This document shows positions 1 to 11,215 of a stretch of 64,000 bases of DNA, piece after piece. This DNA is from Cervus elaphus. Lineage: Eukaryota; Chordata; Mammalia; Artiodactyla; Cervidae. The stretch lies in assembly GCF_910594005.1 (NCBI RefSeq), contig NC_057818.1, forward strand, positions 53,952,001 through 54,016,000. The letters run 5' to 3'. The position numbers and the translations under genes are program-made. The stretch's first letter is position 1. Every line of letters starts with the position of its first letter. The notes under the pieces are model-generated. The model was given only the letters and a program-made list of their open reading frames with translations, did no database searches and had not been told where the DNA came from.

Positions 1-519
1 TTTCCCCCATGTCACCCAACACACGCACCCAGCTTGTCCCCAGCACAATCCCGCCCGTGGCCCCCACATGCCTCCCTCGGGCGCAACCCTGGCTCAGGAC
101 ATCCCCAGGGAGGCTCCGGGTCCACAGGCCTCCTCAGCTCCTTCCCCTCCCCCCGCCAGAACACGCCAGGTCGGGGACACCCCTGCCCCGAAACGGTCAC
201 ATCACACACCCCTCAAGGACACAGAGACACCCGCTCGGAGGGACCCACGCCCCCTATCCTTCGCGCGCCCCCAAGGACACTTACCACCCCCTCCCCCTCA
301 GCCCCTCTCATCGCAGACAAAGCTCCCGGGCCCGGGGCCCGCGGCAAGAGGGGGAAGGGGGCCGGTTCCCTCCCCAACTCCCCTCTCCTTTCCCCAGTCT
401 AGGGAGGGGCGCCCTTCCCCTCCCCTGAGCCCTTGCACCTGCCATTTGCGGGGGAGGACGGTGGAGAAAGGCGAGGCCCCCTGCCCGCTCCCCCACGCCG
501 AACCGCAGCCCTTTCTCAC
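1..519 (-). other. NOVA2: NOVA2 intron 1, 5' part
   Basis: This is sequence downstream of the donor at 519/518 on the transcribed strand, GC-rich and continuous with the promoter CpG island. I see no further NOVA2 exon or other gene here. Long open frames on both strands reflect base composition. Confidence 0.8.
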
Positions 520-604
520 CTCCCGTGTTGCTGCGCTTGGTGCAGACCACCTCGGGGGGCGTTTCGAGGGGCCTCTTGCGGGAATCCGGGGCCTCGGGCT
601 CCAT
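520..604 (-). CDS. NOVA2: NOVA2 first coding exon (partial gene)
   Basis: NOVA2 is a neuron-enriched RNA-binding protein with three KH domains that binds YCAY clusters and controls alternative splicing in the nucleus. Only its N-terminus is present. Reading the minus strand from the ATG at 604, the peptide begins MEPEAPDSRKRPLE and runs to CTKRSNTG, the known start of mammalian NOVA2 and close to the DSRKRPLE stretch of NOVA1. The exon ends after GGA-G at 520, followed by a GTGAG donor, so it leaves in phase 1, which fits the acidic residues that follow in the family. No KH domain lies in this window; the gene continues off the left edge. The reading frame stays open upstream, so translation could start earlier (see 605-775). 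Identity is recognised from memory of the family and is near certain. Confidence 0.95.
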
Positions 605-775
605 GGGGGGGGCCTGGGGCGGCGGCTGCTGCTGCTGCGGCGGCTGCGGCGGCGACGGCGGCGGCTGCTGGGGAGGCTGGGGCTGCGGCGGCGGCGGCGG
701 CGGGGGCGGCGGCGGCTGCGGGGCCGCGGAGGCCGTGAAGAGGCCGTGCACCGCGCCGGCGGCCATCATCCTCAT
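605..775 (-). CDS. NOVA2: In-frame Pro/Gln-rich N-terminal extension of NOVA2 (possible)
   Basis: The NOVA2 frame continues upstream without a stop to an ATG at 775-773, adding exactly 57 codons. The extension starts MRMMAAGAVHGL and then becomes a low-complexity run of proline and glutamine made of CCG, CCC and CAG codons. The ATG at 775 has ACC before it, giving adenine at -3. The ATG at 604, the start used for human NOVA2 as I recall it, has cytosine at -3. NOVA1 also begins MMAA, so an upstream start has a family parallel. It could equally be untranslated leader that happens to be open. Another in-frame ATG at 1006 has no homology behind it. Confidence 0.45.
617..725. repeat. GC-rich trinucleotide low-complexity tract
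   Basis: Irregular GGC, GCT and GGG triplets on the plus strand read on the minus strand as the Pro/Gln run of the possible NOVA2 extension. Tracts like this vary in length and are often misassembled. Confidence 0.8.
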
Positions 776-1400
776 GGTGGGGGGGGGGCGGGGGGACGGG
801 GGAGGGGGAGGGGAGGGGATGAGGGAGGGGGAGGGGGCGGCGGCGCGGGATGGGGGAGGGGGAACCCCGCAGAGGGGAGAAGGGAGGGAGCTGGTTCTAG
901 GGGGCTGACAGAGCCCGGAGAGCGGATGTGAGCGGGACGGGAGGGAAAAGGGGGTCTCGGAGAGGGCCCTGAGAGAACTGAGGGGTGGGGTCTGTCGCAA
1001 GATCACAGAGGCCGGGGACTGGCCACGCCACTGGAGGGGACGGGACCCCTTTCTTTGCTCCCCGGGCAGAGGGCCGAGCCCCCCCAGACCCTGCCCGGGG
1101 CGGGGGGCCGGAGGAACGGGGCCGGAGGTAGGAGGCGGAGGCGGCCGCTAGTGGGGACCCGGGGGGTGGTGAGCGCGGGCGGCAGCGGCGGCTGGGCTGG
1201 CGGTGGTTGCTGGCCCGAGCATCTTCTTCCCGGAGACTCCCACAGCGGCCTGGCCCCTCCCACCCGCGCAAGGTCACGCCCAGGCAGGTCAGGGCCACGC
1301 CCTTCGGCGCCCCATTGGTCTGCCCTGGAAGCCTGGACCACGCCCCCTGGGTTGACCACGCCCCTCCCCGCAGGCACAAGAGGGACCAGGCTACAATAAG
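776..1400 (-). promoter_or_regulatory. NOVA2: NOVA2 CpG island, 5' UTR and promoter region
   Basis: Dense CpG and GC-rich sequence continues upstream of the NOVA2 start. From 776 to about 860 the plus strand is a series of G runs, so the NOVA2 template strand is G-rich. Between 1270 and 1363 there are four CACGCCC boxes (1275, 1296, 1339 and 1357), the KLF/SP type, several next to GGTCA or TGACC half-sites, plus an ATTGG (inverted CCAAT) at 1315-1319. CpG content drops sharply after about 1440. There is no clear TATA box, and the transcription start cannot be placed exactly. Confidence 0.65.
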
Positions 1401-1442
1401 GACCCTGAGCTCCTCCACGCGTTCCCCACCCCTCGCCGTAAT

Positions 1443-1585
1443 GAGCGTTTATTGAGCACTTACCATGTGCCAGGTCTGGTTCTCAGTAAGCACGTCACAA
1501 ACATTTGACCTTACAGCAACCAACTCTGTGAGGTATTCCTGTTATCTCCATTTTACTGATGAGGAAACTGAGCCTCAGTCACCGG
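1443..1585 (-). repeat. MIR SINE relic
   Basis: The series tttattgagc, gtgccagg, attttactgatgaggaaactgag is the reversed MIR core. It marks the end of the NOVA2 CpG island. A second, weaker MIR-like stretch lies at about 1780-2000. Confidence 0.75.
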
Positions 1586-2436
1586 ATATCACTTGGTCGC
1601 GATAAGAAAGCTTGCTTCACATGTCTCCCACCCCTGACAGCTGTGAAATTGTTCCTCAAATCTTTCATCTCTCACTTGAAGAATCAACAAAGTTACTTCA
1701 AGGGCTCAGGGAATTGAGTCAATGGGCACCTGACTTAAAACATGGAGCGCTGATCCTAGCACCCAACTGACAATCAGTCCAATCGATAGCATTTAACAAA
1801 CCTTCCAAATGCCAGGCACTGTCCCAAGCACTGGGATACAACAGGGAATGAAACAGTTTTGGTCCTGAAAGAGTAAGTATTACTATACATGGCATTAAGA
1901 AAACCTGATTTTCAGATGACAAGATGGAGGCCCACGAACGTGGAGGGTGTCTTGTCCAAGGACACACAGGTAGATAGAGGGAAAACTAGGATTAAAGCAC
2001 AGGACAAGCTTAATTTCAGAGCCCAAAGTCACTGTAAGTAGGGGCCACTTCCTGAGAATGAATCATTGCTAATATTTGATTTTGTCTGATACATGAATTT
2101 TCTTCTCCCTGGATTTCTGGTCTCCAAGGATTCTTTTTCCTTCCTAGGTCAGCCAGAGGCAAGATTTGGCTCAGAGAGGGCTTGAATGGGGGTAACTGTG
2201 GCAGCTGGGGGCCCCCCTTCTTCTGCTCCATCCCACTCCTGTCCCTCCTTTGCCACGCTCTCAGGTCCCCAGGATGGGATGGGGAGGGTAGCAGATGGCC
2301 TGGGGTGGATGGGGTGGCCGCCCATCTGTCCCCTCCCCCTGCATTGTCCCCAGAGCCAAGGGGGATGGGAGGGGGTCGTGGTCCACTGCAGTCTGGATCC
2401 TCCCCTTCCATCTTCTTGGAGGGAGCTGAGGAACTG

Positions 2437-2450
2437 GTTGCCATGGAGAC
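2437..2450 (+). promoter_or_regulatory. RFX-type X-box motif
   Basis: GTTGCCATGGAGAC fits the RFX palindromic consensus (GTTGCC, short centre, GNNAC) at nearly every position. It is a motif match only, in DNA without other annotation between NOVA2 and CCDC61. Confidence 0.4.
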
Positions 2451-2499
2451 AAGGAAGAGGCAGGGGGATGCAGGGAGATACTGAGGTCAGGCAGAAATC

Positions 2500-3260
2500 C
2501 ACACCTTCGACCCATCAGGCCACATATACTCACATCACACAGGTATATATACCCCAGCATCCATGGAGTCAGATGTGAAGTTCCCCCCAACACAGAGTCA
2601 CACAGGTCCCCCCTGCAGACACACAGGTGCACACTCAACAGTTTGACACAGGCACACTCTGATATATGAAGACTCACAGAAGATAGGCACACACACACAC
2701 ACTGACACACAGATGCCCATCATACATAATGTGCATTCACTCATGTGGACCCAAAGCCACACCACAGGCTCTCATGCACAAAAGATACATATCTAATATC
2801 TGAGTGTGTCCCAGGTGCCCCTGTTCAGAGCCAAAACAACTCCAGAGCCAAAACAACTCCACACTTGGCCACACACACACTGAGAAGTTACAAGGATATG
2901 ATCAAAACCACAAGACATACACAGCCTATGTTACATAAGGCATACATGCTAGTGACATGTGATATACAGACTGACAAACAGACTCAATTATGTCTTCCGC
3001 ACTAATTGGGGAATCACGCACATTTAGATACATAGCCCATGTAGACTAAAGCACAAAATGCACAGGACCTCACAGGCTACTCAGTGACACTCGTAACACA
3101 CACAGTTCTGTGTGCTGCTCAGCCCCCACCCTAAGTCATGCCTGCAGTCCCAGCTCCACACCACACCCCCCACAAGCCCTCCCATTTGGACACACACAAC
3201 AGCACGGTCGGTCACGCACTCACACTCACACACAAACACAAACCTCCTCCTAGATATTTT
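2500..3260. repeat. CA-rich low-complexity region
   Basis: About 750 bases carry scattered ACAC runs (for example 2691-2710) and CACA-rich words. A perfect 17-base tandem duplication, agagccaaaacaactcc twice, sits at 2827-2860. I see no gene in it. Confidence 0.6.
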
Positions 3261-3281
3261 TAAACCCAGGCTAGTTCTGCT

Positions 3282-3318
3282 GCTATGGCAACCGCCCCAA
3301 ACCCATCGCCATAGCAAC
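3282..3318 (+). promoter_or_regulatory. Pair of RFX-like half-sites beside a CRE-like word
   Basis: ctatggcaac at 3282 and ccatagcaac at 3309 are two similar X-box half-sites on the same strand, followed by aacgtcag, which resembles a CRE half-site. Function is unproven. Confidence 0.3.
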
Positions 3319-3589
3319 CTAACGTCAGCTTTCCAAGCACCAAATCCTGGGGGATTGCAGGGCCCCAATCAGAGGCCGGTGGAGGGGGATGTTGCACCCT
3401 CTGCCGTCATCCGTGCCACCCCAGTGACCTCACCTTAGACCCTTTAGGGAAGCACTCACCCTAAGCTGTAGAAGGAGGGCTATAAGACCCCTGGACAGAG
3501 CTGCAGGCGAGGGCAGATCTCAACTAGCTTTGTCCTCCTGCCCCATCAGAGCTTTATGGAAGGGCTCATGGGACAAAGATCAATCTGGG

Positions 3590-4140
3590 CTGGACACACA
3601 CAAGTCTGGCTTTGAAACCTGGCTCTGCCATTTACCTGCTGTGTGGCTTGGGCATGTCCTTACCCTCTCTGAGTCTCCTGTTCCTTAATTTGGAAAATGT
3701 TCTTGCTGCTGATGCTCACATTCTGAAGGACTATTCTTTTTTTTTTTGAAGGACTATTCTGACTTAGTGGTTAAAAGCCCAGGCAAATTTGCATCCACAT
3801 TCTGACTCTCCCACTTCCTAGCTGTGCTAACTCAGGCAAGAACCTCCTCTTCTCTGTGACAAAGTTGGGGAGGGCAAATATCAGTCCAATTACACAGGGC
3901 AGTTGGGAAGATTCCCAGTCAAGGTGTGTGGCCACTGATCTAAGAACTTTGCACAAATCCCAACGTATTTAAGTCTTAAGCATGGCTTCATGGGTAGGTA
4001 TTATCATCATTCCTATTTTGCAGAAAAGGAAATCGAGGCTCAGTGAGCTTGCCTGGCATCCCACAGCTACAAACTTTTGAAGCAGGTAATTTGAAGCCAG
4101 GCAGTCAAAGATGCTTCCTTAGCCATTTATCTCTCCTGAC
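3590..4140. repeat. Three MIR relics
   Basis: A plus-oriented MIR (about 3590-3720, with cctggctctgccatttacctgc), a second plus copy (about 3755-3900, starting near tagtggttaaaagccc) and a minus copy (about 3960-4140, with gaaatcgaggctcag). All are old and diverged. Confidence 0.65.
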
Positions 4141-5139
4141 TCGAAAAGAGTGGATTCTTGGAAATGCTTTCTAGCCTCAGTTTTCCAACCTGTAAAATGG
4201 GGGCTCAAATAGTATGGATGGATGGAGTGTTGAAGAATTTGACAGGCTCTGGAGATGAGTTGTTCTTCAGGTCAGCGGGGAAGAGACTGGGAGGGGCAGG
4301 GCAAGAGGGCAAGTGGGCAGGCTCAAGAGGGAGGTTGGCTAGGACCCGAGCCCTGCTCTCCTTCTTCCCAGCCTGGGGACCTCAGACTTGAGTGTTCTCC
4401 AGTATGAGCCTCAGTCTCACCGTTGGTCAACTGCAGTCTTAACAGTGCTCCCAGTGTGACTCAGAGTTGAAGACGAAAGCAGGTAAAATCACTTGGCATG
4501 GGTCCCAGCAAAGAGAGAAATCTAAGCCGATATTAACATCATGCATCCAGTCTGTGCATGGGATTTACGAGCGGCAGTCTGTGTAGTGCAGGGTTTGGCA
4601 AAATATTTTGACCCACAGTAAGAAACACATTGCCATCATGATTCCAATGCATAAAACACTGAGACAAAAGTTTCTTGAAATCATACTTCTCCTGTAGTAC
4701 CTTCATCCATACTATGTCTATACTATGTGCCCAGCCTCTGATCCACTCTAGACTGCTGAAAAATGCTGGTTGACTCCACGGTCCTCTCACTGTATGAAAA
4801 ACTCTGGTGGGGAGGTTACAAGGTGGAATCCTGGAGTCGTTGGAGGATTTTAAGCAGGGGAGTGACATGGGAATGAGAAGGGCAATGGAGGGGAAGGGGC
4901 CGGCCTGGGGTCTGTTTGAGCCAAACAGACCCTAGAGAGGAGGGGTTTTTTGCCTGAATGCCAGTAGGGGCAGGAGAGGTGGAGGGGTGTGATCTCTTTG
5001 CACGGACCCTTGCCAAGTGATTTTACCTGTTTTGGTCTTGGACTCTTGGCCACACCGGGAGCACTGTCGGGTACATAGAATAGTTAATGTGGGGGATTGA
5101 ACACAGTGTATTGTGGTTATGAGCATCAAACCTAAAGGC

Positions 5140-5860
5140 AAATCCTCAGTCCATCCAGTGAAGAAATTTTTGAGGGTTTACTACATGTTGGACATTGTCT
5201 TAGGCACTGGAGATGGGGCAGTGAACAAAACAGACAGCCATTCCTGACCTCAGGAGCTCATGTTCCAGGGAGGTAGAGGATAAAAAGCAAAAGAAGTAAC
5301 ATATAGTCTGTTGGTAAGTGCCACGGAGAAAAATAACACCAAGGAGGGATGAGGGATTGAGGTGCAGGGGATTGGAGGGAGGCTGAAGTTTTGTTTTTTC
5401 TTTTGAATGAGCCAAGCAGCTTGTGGGGTCTTAGTTCTCTGACCAGGGATTGAACCTGGGCCCTTGTCAGTGAAAGTGTAGAGTCCTAACCCTGAGACTA
5501 CCAGGGAAGTCTCTACAATTTTAAATAAAGTGAGGGACAAGGAAGACCTCGCCAAGGAGGTGACCTCTGAACAGACGAGGAAGGAGGTGAGGCAGTGAGC
5601 CATGTGGGTCTCTGGAGGAAGAGAGGGTGCAAAGGCCCTGAGGCTGGAGTGCACCTGGCCTGTTGGAGGAAGAAGGAGGCTCCCAGGGAAGCTAGAGAAG
5701 AGTTGCGGAGGGGAGAGCAGGAGGGGTCAAGGCAGAGAGGAGTTAGAAAGGGAACACACTGTGTCTGCCTTGAGGGTCATTGTAAAGACTTGGCTTTGAC
5801 TTTGAGTGAGATGGGCACTGTGGGAGGATTTGGAGGAAGGACTTGAGTCAATTTATGGGT
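5140..5860 (-). mobile_element. L2 LINE fragment, interrupted by a SINE
   Basis: The words ggcactggagatggggcagtg, gaggtgacctctgaac and gtgaggcagtgagccatg are the reverse complement of the L2 3' region. A CHR-type SINE (about 5400-5515) splits it. Confidence 0.65.
5400..5515 (-). mobile_element. CHR-type tRNA-derived SINE
   Basis: The reversed head gaccagggattgaacctggg and the end taccagggaagtc identify it. It is nested in the L2 fragment. Confidence 0.75.
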
Positions 5861-5899
5861 TTTTTAAAAAATTTAATACTAGCAATGACTTTCTTTTTC

Positions 5900-6060
5900 T
5901 TTCTTTTTTTAAAAATTATTTATTTGACTGTGCTGGGTCTTAATTGCAGCATGTGAACTCAATTGCAGCTTGTGGGATCTAGTTCCCTGACCAGGGATCA
6001 AACCCGGGCCTCTGGCATTGGAAGCACGGAGTCTTAGCCACTGAACCCCCAGGGAAATGC
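5900..6060 (-). mobile_element. CHR-type SINE
   Basis: It reads tttgactgtgctgggtctta, then gaccagggatcaaacccggg and ccactgaacccccagggaa, in reverse orientation. Confidence 0.8.
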
Positions 6061-6607
6061 CTGAGTTAGGTTTTATCACAAGCTCTTTCTGGCTGTACAT
6101 GAAGAACACTATGTGGGGGGATGGGGTAGAAGTTAAGGAGCCCAGGGAGGAGATGATAGTGAGCATCCAGGTGAGAGGTGCAGATGGCTGGACCAGGGCG
6201 GTAGATAGCAACGCAGCTGGGGAGACATCACTGGAGTCCCGGTTCTCCTGTGCGACTTGCGACTGATCACTGCACCTCTCCAGAGCCTCCGTTTCCTGCT
6301 TTACAGATGGGAGTGATAACAAAGCACCCACCTCTCAGGGCTCCTGTCTGGTCTCAGTGTGATAGAGTGTGGACAGCCGTTGGCAAAGCACCACAAACAT
6401 GGCCTGCCATTGTCACTGACATTATCTGCCCGGTTCCCAGACCAGGGAGGGTCTGTGTCCTGTCCAATGGGGCAAGGATGGGCTTTGGGAGGCAGGATGA
6501 AGAGAGGAGGTCTGATCTCATGGGATGTTGTGTTTACCTGAGTCAGAGAATCTTAAAGCAAAAATTCTTGTGCTAAGAGAGACTTGGAGGTCTTTTATTC
6601 CTCATAG

Positions 6608-6610
<3 letters not shown>

Positions 6611-6643
<33 letters not shown>
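6611..6643. repeat. (TG)n microsatellite
   Basis: An uninterrupted TG run of about 33 bases. A second TG run of 28 bases lies at 9153-9180. Confidence 0.95.
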
Positions 6644-6645
<2 letters not shown>

Positions 6646-6739
6646 GATGAGGAAGTGAAGATCTGAAGAACAGCTTTATCTTGCTGGGAGCCCACGGTGA
6701 GTTGTAGGCTGAGCCAGGGCTAGAGTCCATCCCCACCTG

Positions 6740-7115
6740 TGTTCCCCATCCTGGGTGCCTCTCTGGTGATCACACCTTCTGACCACATCTCTCCCTCCCC
6801 CTCCACCCCAGACTCAACATCTTCCTGGGACTTCCTACTGCCTCTGGGATAAATTCCAAACTCTCCCAGTCTCTCGGGCCAAAAACCTTGCATTCGCCCT
6901 TGACGTCCCCTCCTTCCCTCACACCCACATCCAATCTGTCAGCAAACCTTGACTGTGGCACCTTTAGATTTCAAATCTGACCTCCGTCTCCCTGCCTCCA
7001 TCAACACGACCAAGGTCCATGCCCCCGTCTGGGTTCTCACCAGGAGCCCCTGTCCCGAGCTCCTCATTTCTGCCCATCCTCACCTCTCCTTTTGACAGCA
7101 GCTGGAGCCAACCTT
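6740..7115 (+). mobile_element. L2 LINE fragment
   Basis: Words such as cacacccacatccaatctgtcagcaa match the L2 3' coding and UTR region in the plus direction. Confidence 0.55.
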
Positions 7116-7129
7116 TAAAAAGGCAAGTC

Positions 7130-7252
7130 AGGGACTTCCCTGGGGATCGGTGGTTAAGACTCCGAGCGTCCACTTTAGGAGGTGCAGGTTCGATCCCTGG
7201 TCTGGGAACTAAGATGCCATGTGCTGCGCACCTAAAATTAAAGGCAAATCAG
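7130..7252 (+). mobile_element. CHR-type SINE
   Basis: It starts gggacttccctgg and contains gcaggttcgatccctggtc, the tRNA-like B box. Confidence 0.8.
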
Positions 7253-7924
7253 ATCACACACTGTGTTGTATGCAAGAGAAATAAAACTGGGGTCTCTGTA
7301 AGGACACTGAGGAGTAATATGGAATTCTAGCCTTAAGCTTGGTGGAGGGAGGCAAAGCTTTTTGTGCCATCTCTCCACCTGCTGTGGATAGGGAAACCCA
7401 GGCATCGAGAAGTGAAGTTACTTGCCGCAGAGCTGGGAATTGACCCCTGGCAGCCTGGCTGCTGAAGTCCCCCCCCCCCCCCCACTACCGCTTCACTTTA
7501 CTATACTACCTCTCTTCCTCACGAATCCTTCTCTTCTCAGTCAAATTTTCTAGGTACACTCCCACCCCCTCCATCATCTCTCCCCTCCCTGGAAACATCT
7601 ACGCTTCTCGAGCTTAGAACCACAAGTGCAAAGACTGATGCTGATTTCTGCACAATCATCTTTGGTGGGATTTAATTTTAGTCATTTCCCCTCCTTGGTC
7701 TTCCTCCTCCTGTAAGCACCCCCTCTAGTGTGCTTAATTTTTGGCCTCCAATATTTCTTCTATTCTTTTACAAAGATCCCTGTGTATCCTTAAGGTCAGT
7801 TTTGTTGTCTGTGTTTTAAATTTGCAAAATATCACTGAGTGATGAACCTCATTATCTTTCTTTTCTGAGAGTTCTCAATGTGGCTGTGCTTATTTCCAGC
7901 TCCTGAGGAGTGAGTCTTTTTTTT

Positions 7925-8060
7925 TTTTTTTTTTAATTAAGAAAATTTTGTTTCGGCTGTGCGGCATGTGGGATCTTAGGTCCCTCACCAGGGATGGAAC
8001 CCACACCCCCCTGTACTGGAAGCATGGAATCTTAACCACTGGACCACCAGAGAAGTCCCA
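7925..8060 (-). mobile_element. CHR-type SINE
   Basis: The poly-T at 7918 is the reversed poly-A tail. Then come caccagggatggaaccc and ccaccagagaagtccc. Confidence 0.75.
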
Positions 8061-8204
8061 GGAATGAGTCTTACAGACTCTGAAGGGGCTGTCTGGGTTC
8101 GAGTCCCAGCCCAGGAGTCCACTAGCTGAATGACCTAGGGCACGTCACTGAACCTGTGTGTGCTTTGGTTTCTCTACCTGTAAAATGGGGGTTGTTAAAT
8201 CGTG

Positions 8205-8412
8205 GTGGGCTTCCTTGGTGGCTCAGAAGTAAAGAATCCATCTGCAATACGGGAGACCTGGGTTTGATCCCTGGGTTGGGAAGATCCCCTGGAGAAGGGC
8301 ATGGCAATCCACTCCAGTATTCTTGCCTGGAGAATCCCCATGGACAGAGGAGCCTGGCAGACTACAGTCCATGGGGTTGCAAATAGTCAGACATGACTGA
8401 GCACCTATGCAC
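8205..8412 (+). mobile_element. Bov-tA SINE
   Basis: Full-length copy: head gggcttccttggtggctcag, B box tttgatccctgggttggg, body actccagtattcttgcctgg, and end gacatgactgagcac. This SINE family is limited to ruminants and close relatives. Confidence 0.9.
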
Positions 8413-8585
8413 AAATCATGATACCTTTCTCATTAGATTGTTGCAAGCTAACAACTTAAAGCATTACTAGGAACGGCATGAATGTCAGCTTCTACCTCTT
8501 TTTATGGGCTGTCCCAGGATATATTTTATATTCTACTTAAAAAAATTATTTTATTGAATTATAAATTATTTACACTCCACTGCTT

Positions 8586-8795
8586 GAGACTTCCTTGGTG
8601 GCTCAGATGGTAAAGAATCTGCCTGCAATGTGGGAGACCTGGCTTTGATCCCTGTGTTGGGAAGATCCCCTGGAGAAGGAAATGGCAACCTGCTCCAGTA
8701 TTCTTGCCTGGAAAATCCCATGGACAGAGGAACCTGGCAGGCTTTAGTCCAACGGGTCGCAAAAAGTCAGACACGACTGAGCAACTAACACTCTT
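8586..8795 (+). mobile_element. Bov-tA SINE
   Basis: A second full-length copy 180 bases downstream in the same orientation, ending cacgactgagcaactaacac. Confidence 0.9.
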
Positions 8796-9249
8796 GAGAC
8801 TTAATGATGGACATGAAATTCTTTCCAACTCTTTGCTACCTAAACTCCACTCAAGGCTCATGCTCATACCCACCTCATTTGGACAGTAGGGAAATCAGAT
8901 TGTCTGGCATTCTCAGATTCAATTTCTCAAAGTATTGCCAGATTATTCTGTAGAAAGGATATATCTATTAATACTTCAGTGCCAATGACCTGTTCTTCCA
9001 CATACTTCTCCAGAACTTGGTGTTCTTAGACTGACATATTTTCAATCTAATGGATTTGAAAGTATTGCTTTATGTACTTTCTTATGTAGATCAGTTAAGC
9101 TTCTCTGGGTTGCTTTAGTTTTCATCTCTACCTAGAATAACTACAAACTTACGTGTGTGTGTGTGTGTGTGTGTGTGTGTCTTTGAGTATTAACACTTTA
9201 AGGTTTTAGCCACTGTCACAGTAAACAAGGCAGCACAATAGTACCTCCT

Positions 9250-9375
9250 GGGACTTCCCTGGTGATCCACGGGCTAAGACTCTGAGCTTCCAATGCAGGT
9301 TGTGCAGGTTTGATCCCTGGTGAGGGAACTGAGATCCCACATACCACACGGCATGGCCAAAAAGAATAAGAATAG
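9250..9375 (+). mobile_element. CHR-type SINE
   Basis: The head gggacttccctggtgatcc and the end cggcatggccaaaaagaa are both recognisable. A minus MIR relic follows at about 9420-9620. Confidence 0.8.
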
Positions 9376-11004
9376 TACCTCCTTTCTATATCATTAAGAG
9401 AATTGAGTGTGATAATAGCCACTCTATATTACGTGTTAACTACATAGCACTGTGCTAAGGATTTTACCTGTAGTAACTCATGTATTCCTCACAAAAACAC
9501 TACAAGACGCATGCTCCTGGTATCACTCTCATTTTACAGATGAGAAAACTGACACACAGAGAAATTGACTAGAAGGAGCAGAGCTGAATTCAGACCCAGG
9601 CAGACACGCTCATTCACCACCTCACTGCCTCTGAATGAGCTGATGCAGAAAAGACACCTAGGGCTTAATGAAGGCTCTGAATTATCACAGCTGTAATAAT
9701 CACACAGAACAATCCAGAGGGGGTTGGGGGATGTTTGCTAATTGCCTTGGCAAATTGGATAATGGATTCAGCTTTTGGGACATTTTACAAGTATAGTAAT
9801 AATAGCATCTCGCATAAAAAAAAATAATGTTAGAGTGTGTGAAACTTGAAAGAGACTCACATGGACCTCTGTTCCCTGTTTGTAAAGGGGTAAAGTTGGA
9901 CAAAATCCTGATCCCTGTTCTTTCCACAGTCCCTCAGTTTTCCAAAATCAAAGCACTTACAATGATCACAGACGCCTTCCTTTCCAGCACTCACCAGGTA
10001 CCAGCTCTTGTCCCCAGCTTTTATGTGAATGAGATCGGCAGGCAATTCTCACCTAACTCTCGTTCTCATCTGCCGTGTATTTGCACCTGCTGAACAGGGC
10101 TGGACAAAAACACACACTTCAGTGAATCTGGATTTACCGTAATTTCCTCCCTGGAAGCCCTGCTCATGTCCATTCACTCTCCCACAATCCTGGAAGCATA
10201 TTTCATATGTTCTCCTCCGTCCTTCAACCTCAACCATTTCCTCCCTGGCATCACTCTCACCCTTGACCCTGTTCCTGTTTTAAATCCATCAGAAAAGAAT
10301 TTCTGCATATTCCCAGCAACTGTGTTGCAGCTACCAGCACCAGGGACCCTGTTCTTTGCCTTCCCTCCTGCTAAGGCTGGGAAACCCTCCTTGCCAAGAC
10401 CACTTCACGTGTGCACTACATCCCATCCCCTCTTGCTACTCAGGGCTGTAAATCAAGCAATTCTTTCCTCTCCTGCGTCATCAATTTTCCCTTCTCTTCC
10501 AGATCATCTCATTGGCATAAAAACACACTTTAACACAGACAAGCTTTTTAAACCCCATCCAGCTACAGCTCCAATGGTCTGCTGCCTTTTACAAAAAACC
10601 CTCCAAAAAAGTTATCTGTACCAATGTCTCCAATTCCTTTTCTCCAACCCTTGAATCATTCCAGTTAGAGTCTGGCTCCACCACTTGGCCAGGTCAACTC
10701 TTGAGGTTACCAGGAACCTCTCTGTGATTCAACCCAATAGTTTAGTGACCTGCCTGCATATTACTGGAGCCTTCTTGTGGACAGTCACACCCTCTTCCTA
10801 GGTTTATTTTCTTCCCTTGACTTCTAAGATACCCCACTCTCATGAATTCACTCCTAGCTCAGTGGCTGCTCCTTTTCAGACTCCTCTGTTATTTCTTCCT
10901 CATCTTTGGGGTCTTTAAACATTGGAGGGTCTTGGGAGCTCAGTCCTTGTTTCTGTTCTTTTTTTTTCTTTCCACTTACTCCTTTGGGGATGGCTTCCCA
11001 AATT

Positions 11005-11215
11005 CATTCATCCATCCATCTATCTATTGATTATCTATTTATCAACTGTCTATCTTTCATATATCTATATTTCTGTCTAATATTTATCCTATTTATCTAG
11101 CTATTGATCATTCATCTATCAACTATCTACCTATACTATCTATTGATCATCTTATCAACTATCTATCTGTATCTATCCTGTTTATCTATTCTATTTTATC
11201 TATCTATCTATTTAG
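11005..11215. repeat. Imperfect ATCT tetranucleotide array
   Basis: Diverged tatctatc and atttatct units run for about 200 bases and end in the cleaner block tatctatctatctattt. Confidence 0.85.

Noticed and set aside
68..931. Long plus-strand open frame of 287 codons with Arg- and Gly-rich sequence
   Set aside because: It is antisense to NOVA2 exon 1 in very GC-rich DNA where stops are rare; no domain or homology.
897..1418. Minus-strand open frame of 173 codons upstream of NOVA2
   Set aside because: GC-rich promoter sequence with no family match or splice context.
8205..8412. tRNA-like A and B boxes, suggesting a tRNA gene
   Set aside because: They are the tRNA-derived heads of Bov-tA SINEs and lack a complete cloverleaf. 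The same holds for all other copies in the window.
10166..10654. Open frame of 162 codons
   Set aside because: It probably lies in old L2-like sequence; no recognisable domain and no start context.
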